From: Antitrichia curtipendula
Taxonomy: Eukaryota > Streptophyta > Bryopsida > Hypnales > Leucodontaceae
NCBI GenBank assembly: GCA_951230915.1
Contig: OX579636.1
Location: 27,029,567-27,093,566 of the forward strand
Reading direction: 5' to 3'
DNA: 64,000 nucleotides
The position numbers and the translations under genes were made by a program. Shown piece by piece: positions 47,455-59,560 of the stretch. The number at the start of each line of letters is the position of its first letter. Position 1 is the stretch's first letter. Under the pieces are notes generated by a model. That model did no database searches, was not told where the DNA came from, and saw only the letters and a list, made by a program, of their open reading frames with translations.

Positions 47455-48860
47455 TACCAAAACATGGCCCAAGCCAGAGCTTAAATTGAAAGAAACTTTA
47501 CCAAAACCTGTCCCCCAGAAAAGTTGCCACCTCGAGAGGACAACAAATGAACCCGAATTCATTACCTGAAATGGTTTCCAAATCCATCTTGTTTCTTGTC
47601 CTTACGTTGCTCACCATTTTCACCATTTCCAGTGCTCTACTTGTTCATTTTCCATCCCCCAAATAGGAAGAATTAAGTAAGAATTGGATCTGGGAGTAGT
47701 TACCTTGCCCTACCTGAATCGAATAACACTTTGCTCAGCTGGTGCAACTTCCTTTGTCTGTGGCCTGGGCTGTACTGAACGGACAGACAATGTACTCAAT
47801 CAATAGAATGTGTTCAGATAGAATCAGGTCGTGTCCAATGTGATAACAAACCTGCAGATCATGGAGCATAACGCAAGGTCCAACACCCCCACTGAACTGT
47901 GAAGTACAGTAAAGCTTATGAAAATAATTGTCAGAATAGAAACAGGAAAGAGGTAAGTGTTTATATGACTTACTGTATAACGCACTTCCTCTTCTCTGAA
48001 TTCTGAACCTAGATCTTACCAGTTTCCATACGGATCACTTTCTTGCAGGTCAAATTGTTGCGCAAATGATTACATGCATCTTCTCAAAGCCGTAGCTATA
48101 GGAAACTCCTCTTGAGTAATGCATGCTCCAATTCCAACAACCTGGTCGCATCCTGGTAGTCGTGGGCGGTTCTGAGACCACACGACGATCCTATGAGTCT
48201 ATTAAAATGCTGATTCCCAAATAGAATGAATGGGACCTGCATATTAGGTACGTACCCAACTGCAGGAACATTATCCACTTTGGAACCATCCACTTTGGTG
48301 GACAATCCATTTTGCTTGAGAGCCTTGATGTTCCCAGCTAGTGTCTGCCGCGAGGAAACGGGCTGTGTTAAGTTTCCTCAGCTAAACTTTGTTGGGAATC
48401 AAGTTCTGGTTTTTAATGCTGTTGAAACATAGGTTGGGTGGACGAGTGGACCCATCCTGCCTCCGCAAAGCGCTCCCAATTCAAGGGGTCAGAAGCAGAG
48501 GATGGACTTTCATCTTTGCAACCACGCGTGTTCTGCAAGTGTCTCAAACTGTCCACTGCGCAGGTCTGACCCAGAACCAAGCTCAATTGCAACTATGATC
48601 ATGGGATCCAATTCTATCGATCTGTTGTTGTTGGAAATTCGAAACTAAAATGCATGTGGAAGGTGAATAGGTCTACTTACAGATCATGTATATGAGTCGA
48701 TATATATTCTTGGCTACAGGGTAGGAATCACTTGCAGCTCTCTTACGCAGCGATCTTCAACAAGCCATTAGAGAGAAAGTCTCAACTCCGAATGTGTGGT
48801 CACCTTAATTGAGGAAGAGCTCCAAGTCTCACCTGCTAAGCACAAATGAAACCTGGAAGG
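47455..48860. other. Unresolved region upstream of the GDSL gene
   Basis: Moderate GC, with exon-like islands on the minus strand. One lies at about 48250-48345, a TLAGNIKALKQNGL-type peptide bounded by a GCGGCAG acceptor and a GGGTACGT donor. I could not assemble or identify a gene. Part should be the GDSL promoter. Confidence 0.3.
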
Positions 48861-50563
48861 ATGAATCAAAGATACCGCTCATGCATCCAGCAGCAAATCC
48901 AGCAGCAAATCTGTGTGCTTGGGTATTACTGCATTGCAGTAATACTGCTGGTGCTCTGTTGCTGTGCAGGTTAGCTTCAACGTCCATCTGTTTACGATGA
49001 AAATTAATCTTGAAAATCAAGTTACTAATGTAATGTAATTCTTCCTCCCATGCACAGTGTTTTATTTTAATTAACCTGACATGAGCACAGCAAAGAGACA
49101 CGACCGCATGAGTTTAGCTAACTCCTTGTCAAGGCATTCCATACCACAGAGAAACCAGCAGCTTGGTCTCATGCACTTCAATTGGTTGTCTTTCACAGCA
49201 ACGAGCGCAAGGAAGGGCACCTTTGACAAGCTCTTCGTCTTCGGGGACTCGTTTGTAGACATCGGCAACCGCGACCCCAACAACAGCACCTACACAGCCA
49301 TCGGCAGAGTGAACCAAAACTGGACGCCACCGTATGGCCGCACGCGCCCTGGTGAACCAGCAGGGCGCTACTCTGACGGCAAAGTGCTCTCTGATATTCT
49401 CGGTACCCATCACTAACAATCTCAGCCCTCTCCCATATATCCTAGCCGAGAAAATTATTCATTTCTGCCAAACATCACTCAGGCAAATAGCACCATATCA
49501 TCAATCGATCTTATCGAATTGGTTCACAACTATGTGATGGAACCCATAATTGACAATTGTGGGGCTGAATTCTTTGAACCATGCCAGCAGATTACATGGG
49601 CCTAAAACCACGCCCATTCCGCCTCCTCCACAGGACTTCAACAGGTCTTTCAACCCAGGTCAGCGATGGCATAAACTTTGCAATGGCAGGTTCTGGAGTA
49701 TTCGACAACCAGGGCTTCATAAAAACGGGAGATCAAATCACCCAACTGAAGGAAGTGCTCATGACACGGCTCTACCCGAAAGATGTGATTCGAAAATCCC
49801 TCGTCTTGTATGTAATCTCTGGCAACGATTACGCTGCGTACCGGCGCAATAACGGCTCGACCGATGCGCTCTCCATAATTGCCTTGGTGGCTTCTATTGT
49901 GGGTCAGATGACCCGAGATTTGACGAAGTTGTATGACATGGGATTCCGGAGCTTTGTAGTCGGGAAGCTGGCGCCTCTGGGATGCGTGCCCTATGCCACG
50001 GTGACGCATAATTATAACTCCTGCGAAGAAGAATTTAACAACGTCACCACCTTGCACAACCTGAACCTCATGGTGAGGGTGATGGCTTCCTTGCCACACG
50101 CCGACATTATATTTCTCAACCATCAGATCGCCTTCGCTCAATTCCTCTACAACCCTTCCAACCCTGGTAAGCTGTGACCGACAGTTTAGAAACTTTCAGA
50201 ATCCGAAGCTTCATTGAATTATTTGAACCGCTTCATATGGATCCATACCTCTTAACTGGTTTCATGCCACTCAGGACATTGATTAATCTCCGAATGAGTG
50301 ATGTTTCAGATCGTCTGAAGACATGCTGCAATGGCGTGCAGTTTGGAGCACTGTGTGGTGACGCGAACGAGGCGGGAAGACCGCTGTACTCGTTGCGCAG
50401 CTCTGATGAGATGGAGAAGTTCTTCTGGTGGGACGAATTCCACCCCACGGAAGCAGGCTGGGGCTTCATATTCGACCTCTTCTTGCAAGGATTTCCCTTC
50501 TTGTACACTGAAGGCAAAAGCCTCTCGCAGTTCTTAGGTGTCCAAGCCGGGAGAATCCGGTAG
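48861..50563 (+). CDS. GDSL-motif SGNH esterase/lipase, secreted
   Basis: Four exons: 48861-48969, 49199-49402, 49591-50166 and 50310-50563. All introns are phase 1 and the protein has 380 residues. Exon 1 encodes a hydrophobic signal peptide ending in a Cys/Ala cluster near residue 36, so the product should enter the secretory pathway. SGNH blocks: I, FVFGDSF with catalytic S54; II, GINFAMAGSG (131-140); III, ISGNDY with N183; IV-like LGCVP; V, DEFHPTEAG with D338 and H341. Plant GDSL esterases of about 350-390 residues act on acyl or acetyl esters of lipids, cutin or cell-wall polymers; the substrate here is unknown. The start at 48861 is chosen over the in-frame ATG at 49081, because splicing 48969 to 49199 keeps phase and adds the signal peptide that the downstream start lacks. 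Confidence 0.9.
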
Positions 50564-51769
50564 CTCCCAATTCTAAGACATTCATAATGAGTGGTTGCTC
50601 TTAAGAGGCCCTTCGGTCACAGTCTCAAGAAATCGGTAAAAGACGAGGGAGGGCACTTTGAAGGGAATCAGCTCGCCTGCTGACGTATTGATTGTTAATT
50701 GAAATCGAATTTCTCCTCTCTGACTTCAAGCAATTGAATCCGCTGATATATAAAACTCAATGAAGTGAAGAATGAACCATGTTGCGAGTTCCACTGAGCT
50801 TTCTTGCGCACGTTTTCCCAATAAATCTGTGGAGCATTAAAATAATTTGATAACTCATTTGCAAGCCAAGAACGTATGCACTTGAAAGCTACATGAAACC
50901 TCGAAGGACATGTCTCACCATGGATTTAAATTATACAAGCAACTGAATTTGAAATCAACCACATCATTTTGTTCACAATCTTTGTCAAAGATTACGAGGC
51001 AGTGGAGTTGGCCTACCTGTAATCTCTCTCATGGCAAAAACAAATGCAGCTCAAACTTTCGTGATATTGCTGTGTCTTCATGATCATGTCGAGTCGATCA
51101 TTTTTTCGTCATATCTTGATGAACTTTTTTATACATCCCTAAAATAGAAAGTTTAAGCACAGACTGCAGATCAAAGATAATTGAATAGCCAATCCCACCA
51201 TAAAAATGATTTAGTGCATGAGAGACTCACCTTGCGCTTCCGAATTTGTGCTCGGATGTCCCGGAATTGGTGCTTTCATCGTTGCTATTAGGGATCGGTT
51301 GGTCCAAGATCTGAGGTCACTGTACAACCGGGACTTCACCTTCTTGCATCTTCCACCAGTTGAGTACATTCCAGCTGTCACAATGTTCTGAAAGGTAACG
51401 TCACTTGCAACGATGGAATGCAGTCTGTTTCGACGACGCAGAAGTTTAATAGAGAACCTGCACAAAGTCCAAACGTCCAGTCTACATTGCCGGGAGTAAA
51501 CGTGATCACTCTCAATACCCAGTTGAACTCCACCGCAGTCACTCTAACCCACGTCGGACTACTAAGGTTTCCGCATTTGCAGATTCGAAGTCCTCTCGAC
51601 TACTCATGTCCTAATGACAATCCCTGTTATAGCAAATTTTGTGTCCTGAACCTTCTCACCTAAACTCTAAACAGGCACCAACCAAGATCTGGGTTGGCGT
51701 TGTAAATGCAGAGTTCCAACTCTTTTGAAACCCTTCCAGAGGGTAGGGATAGGGGATCATGAACTCGAG

Positions 51770-51910
51770 TGCAGTACCAACTCCCCGACAAGCTTTCGCC
51801 TTGCGCAATCGACGGAGGCGGATGTCTTCAACCTCTTTCTGCAAGGCGTGCCTCCATTGCACACAAATGCGCAGAGCCTTGCAGAACCCTCTACCGCTGA
51901 AGAGGACCCG
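51770..51910 (+). pseudogene. Truncated GDSL esterase C-terminal fragment
   Basis: The frame around STEADVFNLFLQGVPPLHTN parallels the intact gene's PTEAGWGFIFDLFLQGFPFLYT, including a following SL, at both protein and DNA level. The block V histidine and aspartate are not preserved, and no upstream blocks I-III were found. It lies about 1.2 kb downstream of the intact gene in the same orientation, so it is probably a remnant of a tandem duplication. Confidence 0.5.
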
Positions 51911-53298
51911 CCTCAGTTCTGTACACCGGAATAAGTTCTTGAGGGTCGGGTCGGATCTTAGGGAAACCAAAGGTTGTTACGAGTTGTTGCTGTCGCGTAC
52001 GCAGCAGCGGAGACAGGAACTTTTGGCTAGATTTGAGGAAAAGCCCTGAAATCTATTTGCAGGGGCTTTGTAGAATCTCACAGAATCTCGGCAAGTCGGC
52101 ATCAGGTCATCTTGGTACAGGTGAACCGGAATTTCAGGAGAAGAGTGATGAAGAGCTTGGACGTCATGTTCACGTCATCGTACCCTGCGTCGGTTTTCGG
52201 TTCAACAAGTATGAATTCGAAGGAACAGTAAGAAGATCCAAAACATGTACTGGTTCATAGAATGTGCATTGCCTTAGACTTTCTAGGCAAGTTGGTTCAA
52301 GAAATCAATTGTTAAAAAATTGGAAATTCATAGCCGGTCTTCTAATAATTTTAGGCAGATGGCATCCAACTAATGCGTACCGACGTTTGTTGAATTTGCT
52401 GCCCTAGATGAGAAAGAGCATTCCATCCCTGCACAATAATAAGGGTTCGTGGAACTAATAGATCCTCAGAGCTTTAAGCTTGATAGCATTTTAGGGGACA
52501 CAGGTCCGCAACATATACTAGGCAGCGCCTTTTGACGAGGAGGAGCACTGCGCTGAAAAGAGTAAGTGCAGGTTACCCCGTAGAAAAGCTTTCGAGCTTG
52601 CAGCTTAACCCGTGAACGATCTGGCCTTGTAAAAATGTCTTCTTAACTGTTTTCTAGATATTATTTGAAATATATGTAAAATAGAAGACAGAAATCCTAG
52701 TCCCTGCATCACTGGCAAACAATCCTTGAACATGCAGAATTGCTCCTGGCCTGCTCCAACACTGCACACCGTTTGTTTTCTTATATATATGCTCCCTCTG
52801 GTCTCCGATGCTGTCGAGTTGCTCTCGACGTATTTTGCGATCACTGCTCAAAAATAAGAACTTATAACATTGCCGATCCTGAGCTCCAGGCTGCATTCTG
52901 CTGTATACAACTCCAGAGGAGAAAATTCTATCATCATCCATATGCTTTTGAAATACAGTCCTCTTTATCTACCACATCTCGGGCCAAGCAACGGAAAATG
53001 ATGTAAAGGCAATCATTCGGACAGGCAAAAAATCGGAATGCAATTTGCAACAAGAGCTCCAGCGCAAGGACGCTTCTCTCACAGTAGGGCGACCATGCCA
53101 AACAGTTCCACATCTCCAACATATAACTTTCCCAACATTCCTTTGTCATGAGAGAATTTCTCAATTGCTAATTAGGTCCCTTACGAAGAAACGTCAAATG
53201 ATCAATCAAACGAATACAAAAATCCAGAAACGACTCGGTGATCAGCTTCCGCTAGTATTCAAGGATGGCGCATTTCCATTCACCGTACCCTAAAATTA
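51911..53298. other. Spacer, nothing assigned
   Basis: Mixed-composition DNA with several short open frames on both strands, none with a domain I recognise. Confidence 0.35.
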
Positions 53299-53630
53299 AA
53301 CAAAACCCTACAGAGTCCATAGCACGCATAATTCTCCACAAAGCAGGGACACGACGGAATCGATCAACGCAGATTGCAGCGGTGGTGCTGAAGGTGGAAA
53401 AGACAAGATGAAATCCCGACGACTTCGAAAGCGAAGAATCCCGCCACAGACCAAATTCAAAAGCGCTGCATACAGTCTCGGAGAAGAGTCGAGGCCGAGT
53501 TAATAAGGAGGGTTCGCGAACATCGATACCCGGGATAGTTACGAGGTGGGTATCAATGGTATCTGTGGTCCATTTGAAAGATGGAGGCGGGTCTGGTTTG
53601 GGGAAAGTGGATTGGCAAGTGGGGCCCATT
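53299..53630 (-). promoter_or_regulatory. Promoter-like island with site II and telo-box motifs
   Basis: Read on the minus strand, a site II core TGGGCC (53623-53628) lies about 310 bp upstream of a telo-box (AAACCCTA on the plus strand, 53303-53310). Pyrimidine-rich GC-richer sequence lies between them. This pair is typical of plant promoters for ribosomal, translation and snoRNA genes. No matching coding exon was found below it (52.4-53.3 kb). A 136-codon minus frame covers the island, but it shows no domain. Confidence 0.3.
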
Positions 53631-54624
53631 GAACCATCAACTGCATGATCCTGGTTCGTCATACTTCTGGGAACGGCCCTATCCCCGCTCTTGTCCTATC
53701 AGGGGTTCCCCCCTCCGACTACCTTTACATGCCTTTATCAACACTCCAAGACCAATATAACAACCCCTTATCGCCTGAATTCTTTCTTGAATTTTTGCCA
53801 TATCTTTATAACTCAAGATTTTAATTACCTCAATTTCATCAAATTCATCATACATGAAGATTAATTCTAGAAGGATGTCGCAGACATCAAGAGTGCAATG
53901 AATGACATTTGTATGTAAATGTGTGCAAATGTGTAATCCTTCTATGTAGGACAAGTGTGCAAAAGAAAAATCGTGCATAGTAGTTTGACCTCCAATGAGT
54001 GCTCTTGGTTTCTTTTAAGCAATTCATTCACGCAGCACCAAAAAAGATCATTTCCACAGTGACCAATATGTCCTTCTGGGGTTAAAAAAAAAGAACCAAA
54101 CATTAGATTAAATGAACAAGAAGTTTTGTGTTTAAAAAAGTCCGTGGAACCTCTTTTCAAAATTGAGACATCAAAGCATTAGGGGATTAAGGTAAGTTAG
54201 AAATATGTAAAACCAATCATTCGAGTACATAGATAAGTCAAAAGTACAATTAGATTTTTATTTTATTTTTATAGGATATTATTATAGAATTTTTGTAATT
54301 TCTTATGAATTTTCAGTGTCTAGATTCAAAGTAGTATGCATGTGATCTTGGATAGGTGCGTATGAAATCATTTTTAACGAGTTTTCTTAAAATTTTGGCA
54401 CTGAGTGCAGACATGTAATCCTTGAGTGCAAATAAATTTATTTTTTTCCCAATTGGATGCTTAAATCAAAAGTTATGCTATCTTAAATTTTTTAGGCAAT
54501 TCAGGCAGCATGTGCAAAACTCCTCCAATAATTTTGAAATTTGGCTCATATATAACTTACATACTACAAGATGCAAATGTTAAGAAAAACAACCATGTAC
54601 AGTGTAAAAATCTCACTTTAGGAG
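53631..54624. other. AT-rich spacer
   Basis: No gene. The stretch at about 53980-54080 shares words with 45949-46080 (TTTGACYTCCAATGA/TTAATGA and GATCATTTCCAC/GATGATTTCCAC), a weak dispersed-repeat relation. Confidence 0.35.
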
Positions 54625-54911
54625 CAGTGTTTTTTTTCCGGCGATTTGGTGCAAAATTGCACCAAATTTTTTGACCTAGCACCAAGCCTATAGGAAATTT
54701 TTAGTAAAATTTTGGATGAAATCGCCAAAAAACTTCAAGTTCAAGAAAAATCTTGGATGAAATCGCCACATTGTGAATGAAAATAGAATTATAGATACGT
54801 AGTATCACATTTTCTATACAGTAATTGGATGAATGTTGAAACTTGGAGCACCACCATAACATTTAATATCGCCACTTTGCCACTTCATGGAAAATGAAAA
54901 AAAAAACACTG
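54625..54911. mobile_element. hAT-like MITE
   Basis: 287 bp beginning CAGTGTTTTTTTT and ending AAAAAAAAACACTG. It is flanked by TTTAGGAG (54617-54624) and TTCAGGAG (54912-54919), an 8-bp duplication with one difference. CAGTG termini plus an 8-bp duplication suit the hAT superfamily. The body has repeated GGATGAAATCGCCA words and no coding capacity. Confidence 0.68.
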
Positions 54912-55175
54912 TTCAGGAGGAATTAAACTCTCAATTAAAGTTTATTAGCCCTAATGAGCAAGAGTAAAAAAACTTTTTTTCTAACTTCAAACGTTACAAT
55001 CTTTCAATTTGTGCAATTTAAGTTTCTAACATTTTTCCACACATTTCCACAATAGTCTAATAAAAATTGTACAATTGATTTATTTATTTATTTTAATTCT
55101 TTCATTTTTTTCTCATTGCCCTGAAAAGTGGCACATTTTCACAATTTGTGTCCAAATGCACCTTGGTCTTCTAGG

Positions 55176-55406
55176 GAGGGTTGCTATTATGTGAGCATAG
55201 GAGCACAAGCGCATGAGCCTTAGAAGACTATACACCTATGTTATAGGTGTCTATATTATAGAATTTTTTTATGATTATAGTGTAAATAGGACATAGGTAC
55301 CTATATTATAGGTGTTTACATTATATGCACCTTCAATGGTTGTCATATAACTACTTATATGTATATGCTCACATGCTCGCATTTCCATGCTCATAAAGTA
55401 GCACCG
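55176..55406. mobile_element. MULE-type MITE, copy 3, opposite orientation
   Basis: 231 bp beginning GAGGGTTGCTATTATGTGAG. The reverse complement of the right end is AACGGTGCTACTTTATGAGC. The interior carries ACACCTATGTTATAGGTG-type words, in the opposite sense to copies 1 and 2. No target duplication is recognisable, so this copy is probably older. Confidence 0.58.
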
Positions 55407-55574
55407 TTTTTAATTTTAAAGTCCATACTTTGAGGTATTTATTTTTCAACAAAAACTAAACTAAATGTGCATTATAATGAGAAAAAAGAAGTTTTAAAAT
55501 GCATAGAATCTACATTTTAGCAAATTATCTAATGACTTCAAGTTTAAATTTTTTTAAACTTATAATATTGAATG

Positions 55575-55856
55575 CAACGATGCTGATGTGTAAGCATGAA
55601 AATACAAAGATGTGAGTTTTGAATATATATGTATAAATAGGTATCCTAGAACTGGCATTGAAGGTGCCTATAATATAAACACTTTTAGGTATTTATAACA
55701 TAGTTATACTATAACCATAGAAGGTTTTTATAATATAGACACCTATAACATAGGTGTATAGTCTTTTAGACTCATGGACTCAAGCTTTTAGGTTCATGAA
55801 CTCAAGCTTCTAGGCTCATGGACTCAAGTTTCCAAGCTCACATAATAACAACCTTC
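55575..55856. mobile_element. MULE-type MITE, copy 4
   Basis: 282 bp flanked by TATTGAATG (55566-55574) and TATTGAATA (55857-55865), a 9-bp duplication with one difference. The right end, reverse-complemented, is GAAGGTTGTTATTATGTGAG, matching the family terminus. Near that end a short unit (CTCATGGACTCAAGCTTYTA) is repeated about three times. Confidence 0.63.
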
Positions 55857-56712
55857 TATTGAATATGTTTAAAAGAAATTCAAAATTTAAACCCTTGTTG
55901 TTTCTCGACACCCAATTTGGATTTTGTTATGGAGTGCACATTGTTCAAAATGTAAATAAAAGAATGGAACAAGATTTTTCACGATTTTTCTAAAAATATA
56001 AAATTTGTTTAGTTTTAAGTCTACAACAATTTGGGATAAATATTTTCACAAATGGGATAGAAAAAAACATATTCTTGTATTTTTGCAGTGGTTTGAAAGG
56101 CAGCTTACCATATATACAAACTTGGACCAGAGGTGTGGTGCTAATATAGGATAGAGACCAAAAACATTTCTAGTTTCACCCATAGAATTTGAGATTATAA
56201 TTGTTTTATTGAAAAAATTGCAGGGGATTTTACTTAAATAGATATTTAATGCCATTATTGTATTTATTGTACTTCATATTTTTTATCTTCTTACATGGGA
56301 AAAATTTCCACCACCTCATTCTCCTCACCATCTAGTCAAAATTTGTATAAATAATCCACTACTGGTGCTTCTACCTTACTACCATTAAATGTTAAAAAAA
56401 TTGTCCATCAATGGTACAAATGGCATCCTATAATGAAGGTTGCAAACCTGAAACTAGAACATGGTGCATGTAATTGCTTAGGAGGGCACAAAGTGTTCCA
56501 TCACTCATAATTCAATATTAGTTAAACTAAAATTTTGTCTACTTTCAAATCAAACTTACTCCCCAACCACTTATAAAACTGGACAATAGTAATTCCAAAC
56601 TGACAACAATTCATCACGAGACAATTTATCACTCCTATAGTAACAATCCATGGTTTGAGATTACAACTTGTAGTGCAATTCTTAGAACTAATGGGTTGAA
56701 TATGGACAGATT

Positions 56713-56990
56713 GCTTTACTATGACATAAACATCCTTGATAGCGTATGGTCTATATAGGAGGAGATCAAATACATGGAAGGCAATATTAGACATTGGATT
56801 GTGATTCTATTGTGTCATCATTAAACAATGTAGTAAAGAAAAGAAGAATATTATATTGTGACATAAACATACCCCAAAGCGTATGGTCTACATAGGAGGA
56901 GATTGAGTTCATGAAAAGCAATGTTAAACATTGGATTGGGATTGTGTTGTATCTACATCAAACAATTATGTGAAGGAAAAAAAATCCATC
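56713..56990. repeat. Two-copy tandem duplication, ~137-bp unit
   Basis: Both copies read GACATAAACAT, then AGCGTATGGTCTA-ATAGGAGGAGAT, ATGTTARACATTGGATTG-like and CATCAAACAAT-like segments in order, about 137 bases apart. Confidence 0.6.
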
Positions 56991-57096
56991 TACTAAGTAA
57001 TAAATATACTCAAAAGCATTCTCATCTAATTACACCTCCTATCTACATTTATCCAAATTATATGGCCTAACATTATAGTTGTAACTTTCTTAGTAA

Positions 57097-57993
57097 TCCC
57101 TAATGGACAAAATTGTTTTTTTTGGCAATATAACAAATTTGGGCAGTTTACTAAGAATGAAATTTTTATTTTTTGTCTTTGAAATTTTCACAGAACATGT
57201 GCATAAGGAGTAACTTTTAGTTATATGATTAAAAAATTATTGTAAGATATGTAATTTTCATTGATTTGTTGACATCTTGGGCAACTTAAACAAATTCTTA
57301 AAAAACACTTTTTTTTAAATAAAAAATTGAAATTGGTTCTGTGTGTGTATATATATATGTGAAAATTTTGAATCATTCCCTTTTGGTTAATGAGATGAAA
57401 GTTATGAGGAGTTTTAGTTCGCAAGCAGTTTTGGATTATCTACTCTAAAATAAACTTTGAAGTCCTCCTTTTAACTCAATTTTTAATACATCTTAAAAAA
57501 TATAAAATTACTGGATGTAGATTGTTTATTACAACATTATAACCATTGCAATTGTCATTTTTCAATTTCATGCCTAAATTCTCAACAATTTAGTATTTTG
57601 AATCATTCTCTACTTCTTTCTACTTAATATTTTTTTCCTATATGTTGTACAATTCCAAACAATCTAAAAATTTTCAAGCATGTAGACAACTTGCTTGAAA
57701 AATGAATCCAAAGAAGCACCACTATTTTGGACATTTTCCCATACAAATGTAACCTTGTAAAGTGTAGTTGCCCGTTTTTTTGCAAGGCCAAAAAAAAGGA
57801 TTTTTGTCACTTCAAATGCAAATATCTTGAGATCTACGTGGTCAAAATTTCTGAAATTTTTCAACATCTTCTCAAACCAACGTACTACAAGATCCTATGG
57901 TTGCATGTGTCCAAAAGTGTTTTTTTTCTAAAATTTATCACTTGTACTAGAAATGGTAGTTTTGGTGAAAACATAGTCAAAAACCTTTAGGGG
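57097..57993 (+). mobile_element. ~0.9-kb non-autonomous inverted-repeat element, copy C
   Basis: It begins TCCCTAATGG and ends CCTTTAGGGG. The interior aligns with copy B (same strand) and copy A (opposite strand), for example CACTTCAAATGCAAATATCT, TTTCTGAAATTTTTC and AAGATCCTATGGTTGCATGT. No open frame resembles a transposase. Confidence 0.6.
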
Positions 57994-59560
57994 TTACATT
58001 TTATCATTAAAAATATTAGATTGTCGTACACAATGAAATACAAAAGTTTAATCACACAAATATGATCAAAAGTTTAAATTTCAAGAAATCAAAGTAAACT
58101 CAATTCAAATGGCTTAAAAGCTAAAGAAGACTATGTCTTAATTAAATTTCAACAATAGTGCTAGTGAACTTTCTTCAACCTGTAGATGGATTAGTTATAT
58201 ACTACCCAATATTATAATTTTGAATTTATGTTTTTTTTAACAAAACAACCATTTTCTAATGATATTTGTGAAAACTATGATTTTTGTTTGATGAATATAT
58301 TGGGATGTGGCACAGTCATATTATTTTCATTCAAGTGGTGGTATTCTATTAGTAGGTACACCTTACCCAAAAATATTATTAATTGTGAAGAGTTTATTGA
58401 CGTTGATGAAGATCTCCTCACAAGTAAATTATAGTTGGGCTTCATGGTATTAGATTGTAATTTCTTTGATTATGTAGAGACACAATAGAATCATTCAAAA
58501 TCATCTAAAATATTTACGCAAAGGTTACAAGTCATCGTCATAATAACATATCATTTTTTTAATGCATATGCTTTCAAAATACTTTTACATTTTTTATTTG
58601 ATATATAAAATAGAGGTTTTGGATTTTACTAAAAAAACACTTTGATTGACACCCAAATAGCTTACATAGTTTTCTATAAGTTGACAAAAGTTTATCTAAA
58701 TATTTTTTATTTGCACATCTCTAGTCATATTTTCAAATTTTTTACCTTGGATATTGTTTATCAATACATCTTTATGTAATCTAAATATTTTTATAACTCA
58801 AATGAAAAACTACTTCATCCATTTATATATCAAATATCTTATAATTTAATTTAAAAAAAATTAAAAATGACTTAACATTTTATCAATACAACACATCTAA
58901 GAATATTATTTTTGTGACCTCTCAAGTTTGAGATGCTAGATGCCTCTTGTGCAACTCAAGCCCTTCACTAGTTTAGAGGTGAGTCACTTGTTTATCCACC
59001 TACCCAAATTTGCTATAATAACTTCTAATCAATTACAACTCTTTTAGTGTGCAAAAAAAAAAAGAATTGTTGTTTTCATTTATATCTCAATTTAATGAAC
59101 CTAATGGCCAAGGTTGATTAAAAAAAATTCTAAAAATAGGTGTTATGATTTTGGAGATACTTTAATTATTGCATAATAAAAAATTGTATGAAAAAAAATA
59201 TACATTTCTATTTAGGACATCTATTGAATCACTTTTGCCAATTGTATTTCTTAATATTCACCAAAGAATGTTGAACTTTACCACTAAGGTACAATACATA
59301 ATATTTAGAGGGCAGAGTTGTCAACCTTGGTAAACATGGCTTATTTAGTGTGGCGAAAGAGAATCTTAAAAGTGGACCATCCACTTTTATTTTATTGCAC
59401 ACTATCCATCCACTTTTAGATGCCAAATTTTAGGAGTTTTAAAGTATTCTTTTACTTTGTCTGCCGGTTGCCCCTCAGAACTGGAGTTCCATGTCCCTCT
59501 AAACCCCAAAACAATCCGAGCTGACTCCAAGATGTCACGGAGTTATGGCACCGTATGTTA
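57994..59560. other. AT-rich spacer
   Basis: No supported gene or bounded repeat before the composition shift near 59560. Confidence 0.4.

Noticed and set aside
49081..49416. ATG at 49081 as the GDSL gene start
   Set aside because: It lacks a signal peptide, and an in-phase upstream exon (48861-48969) spliced to a strong acceptor at 49197-49198 provides one.
52925..52942. A C-box-like ATGATGA on the minus strand, considered as a C/D snoRNA below the telo-box island
   Set aside because: No D box (CTGA) at a suitable distance and no terminal stem.
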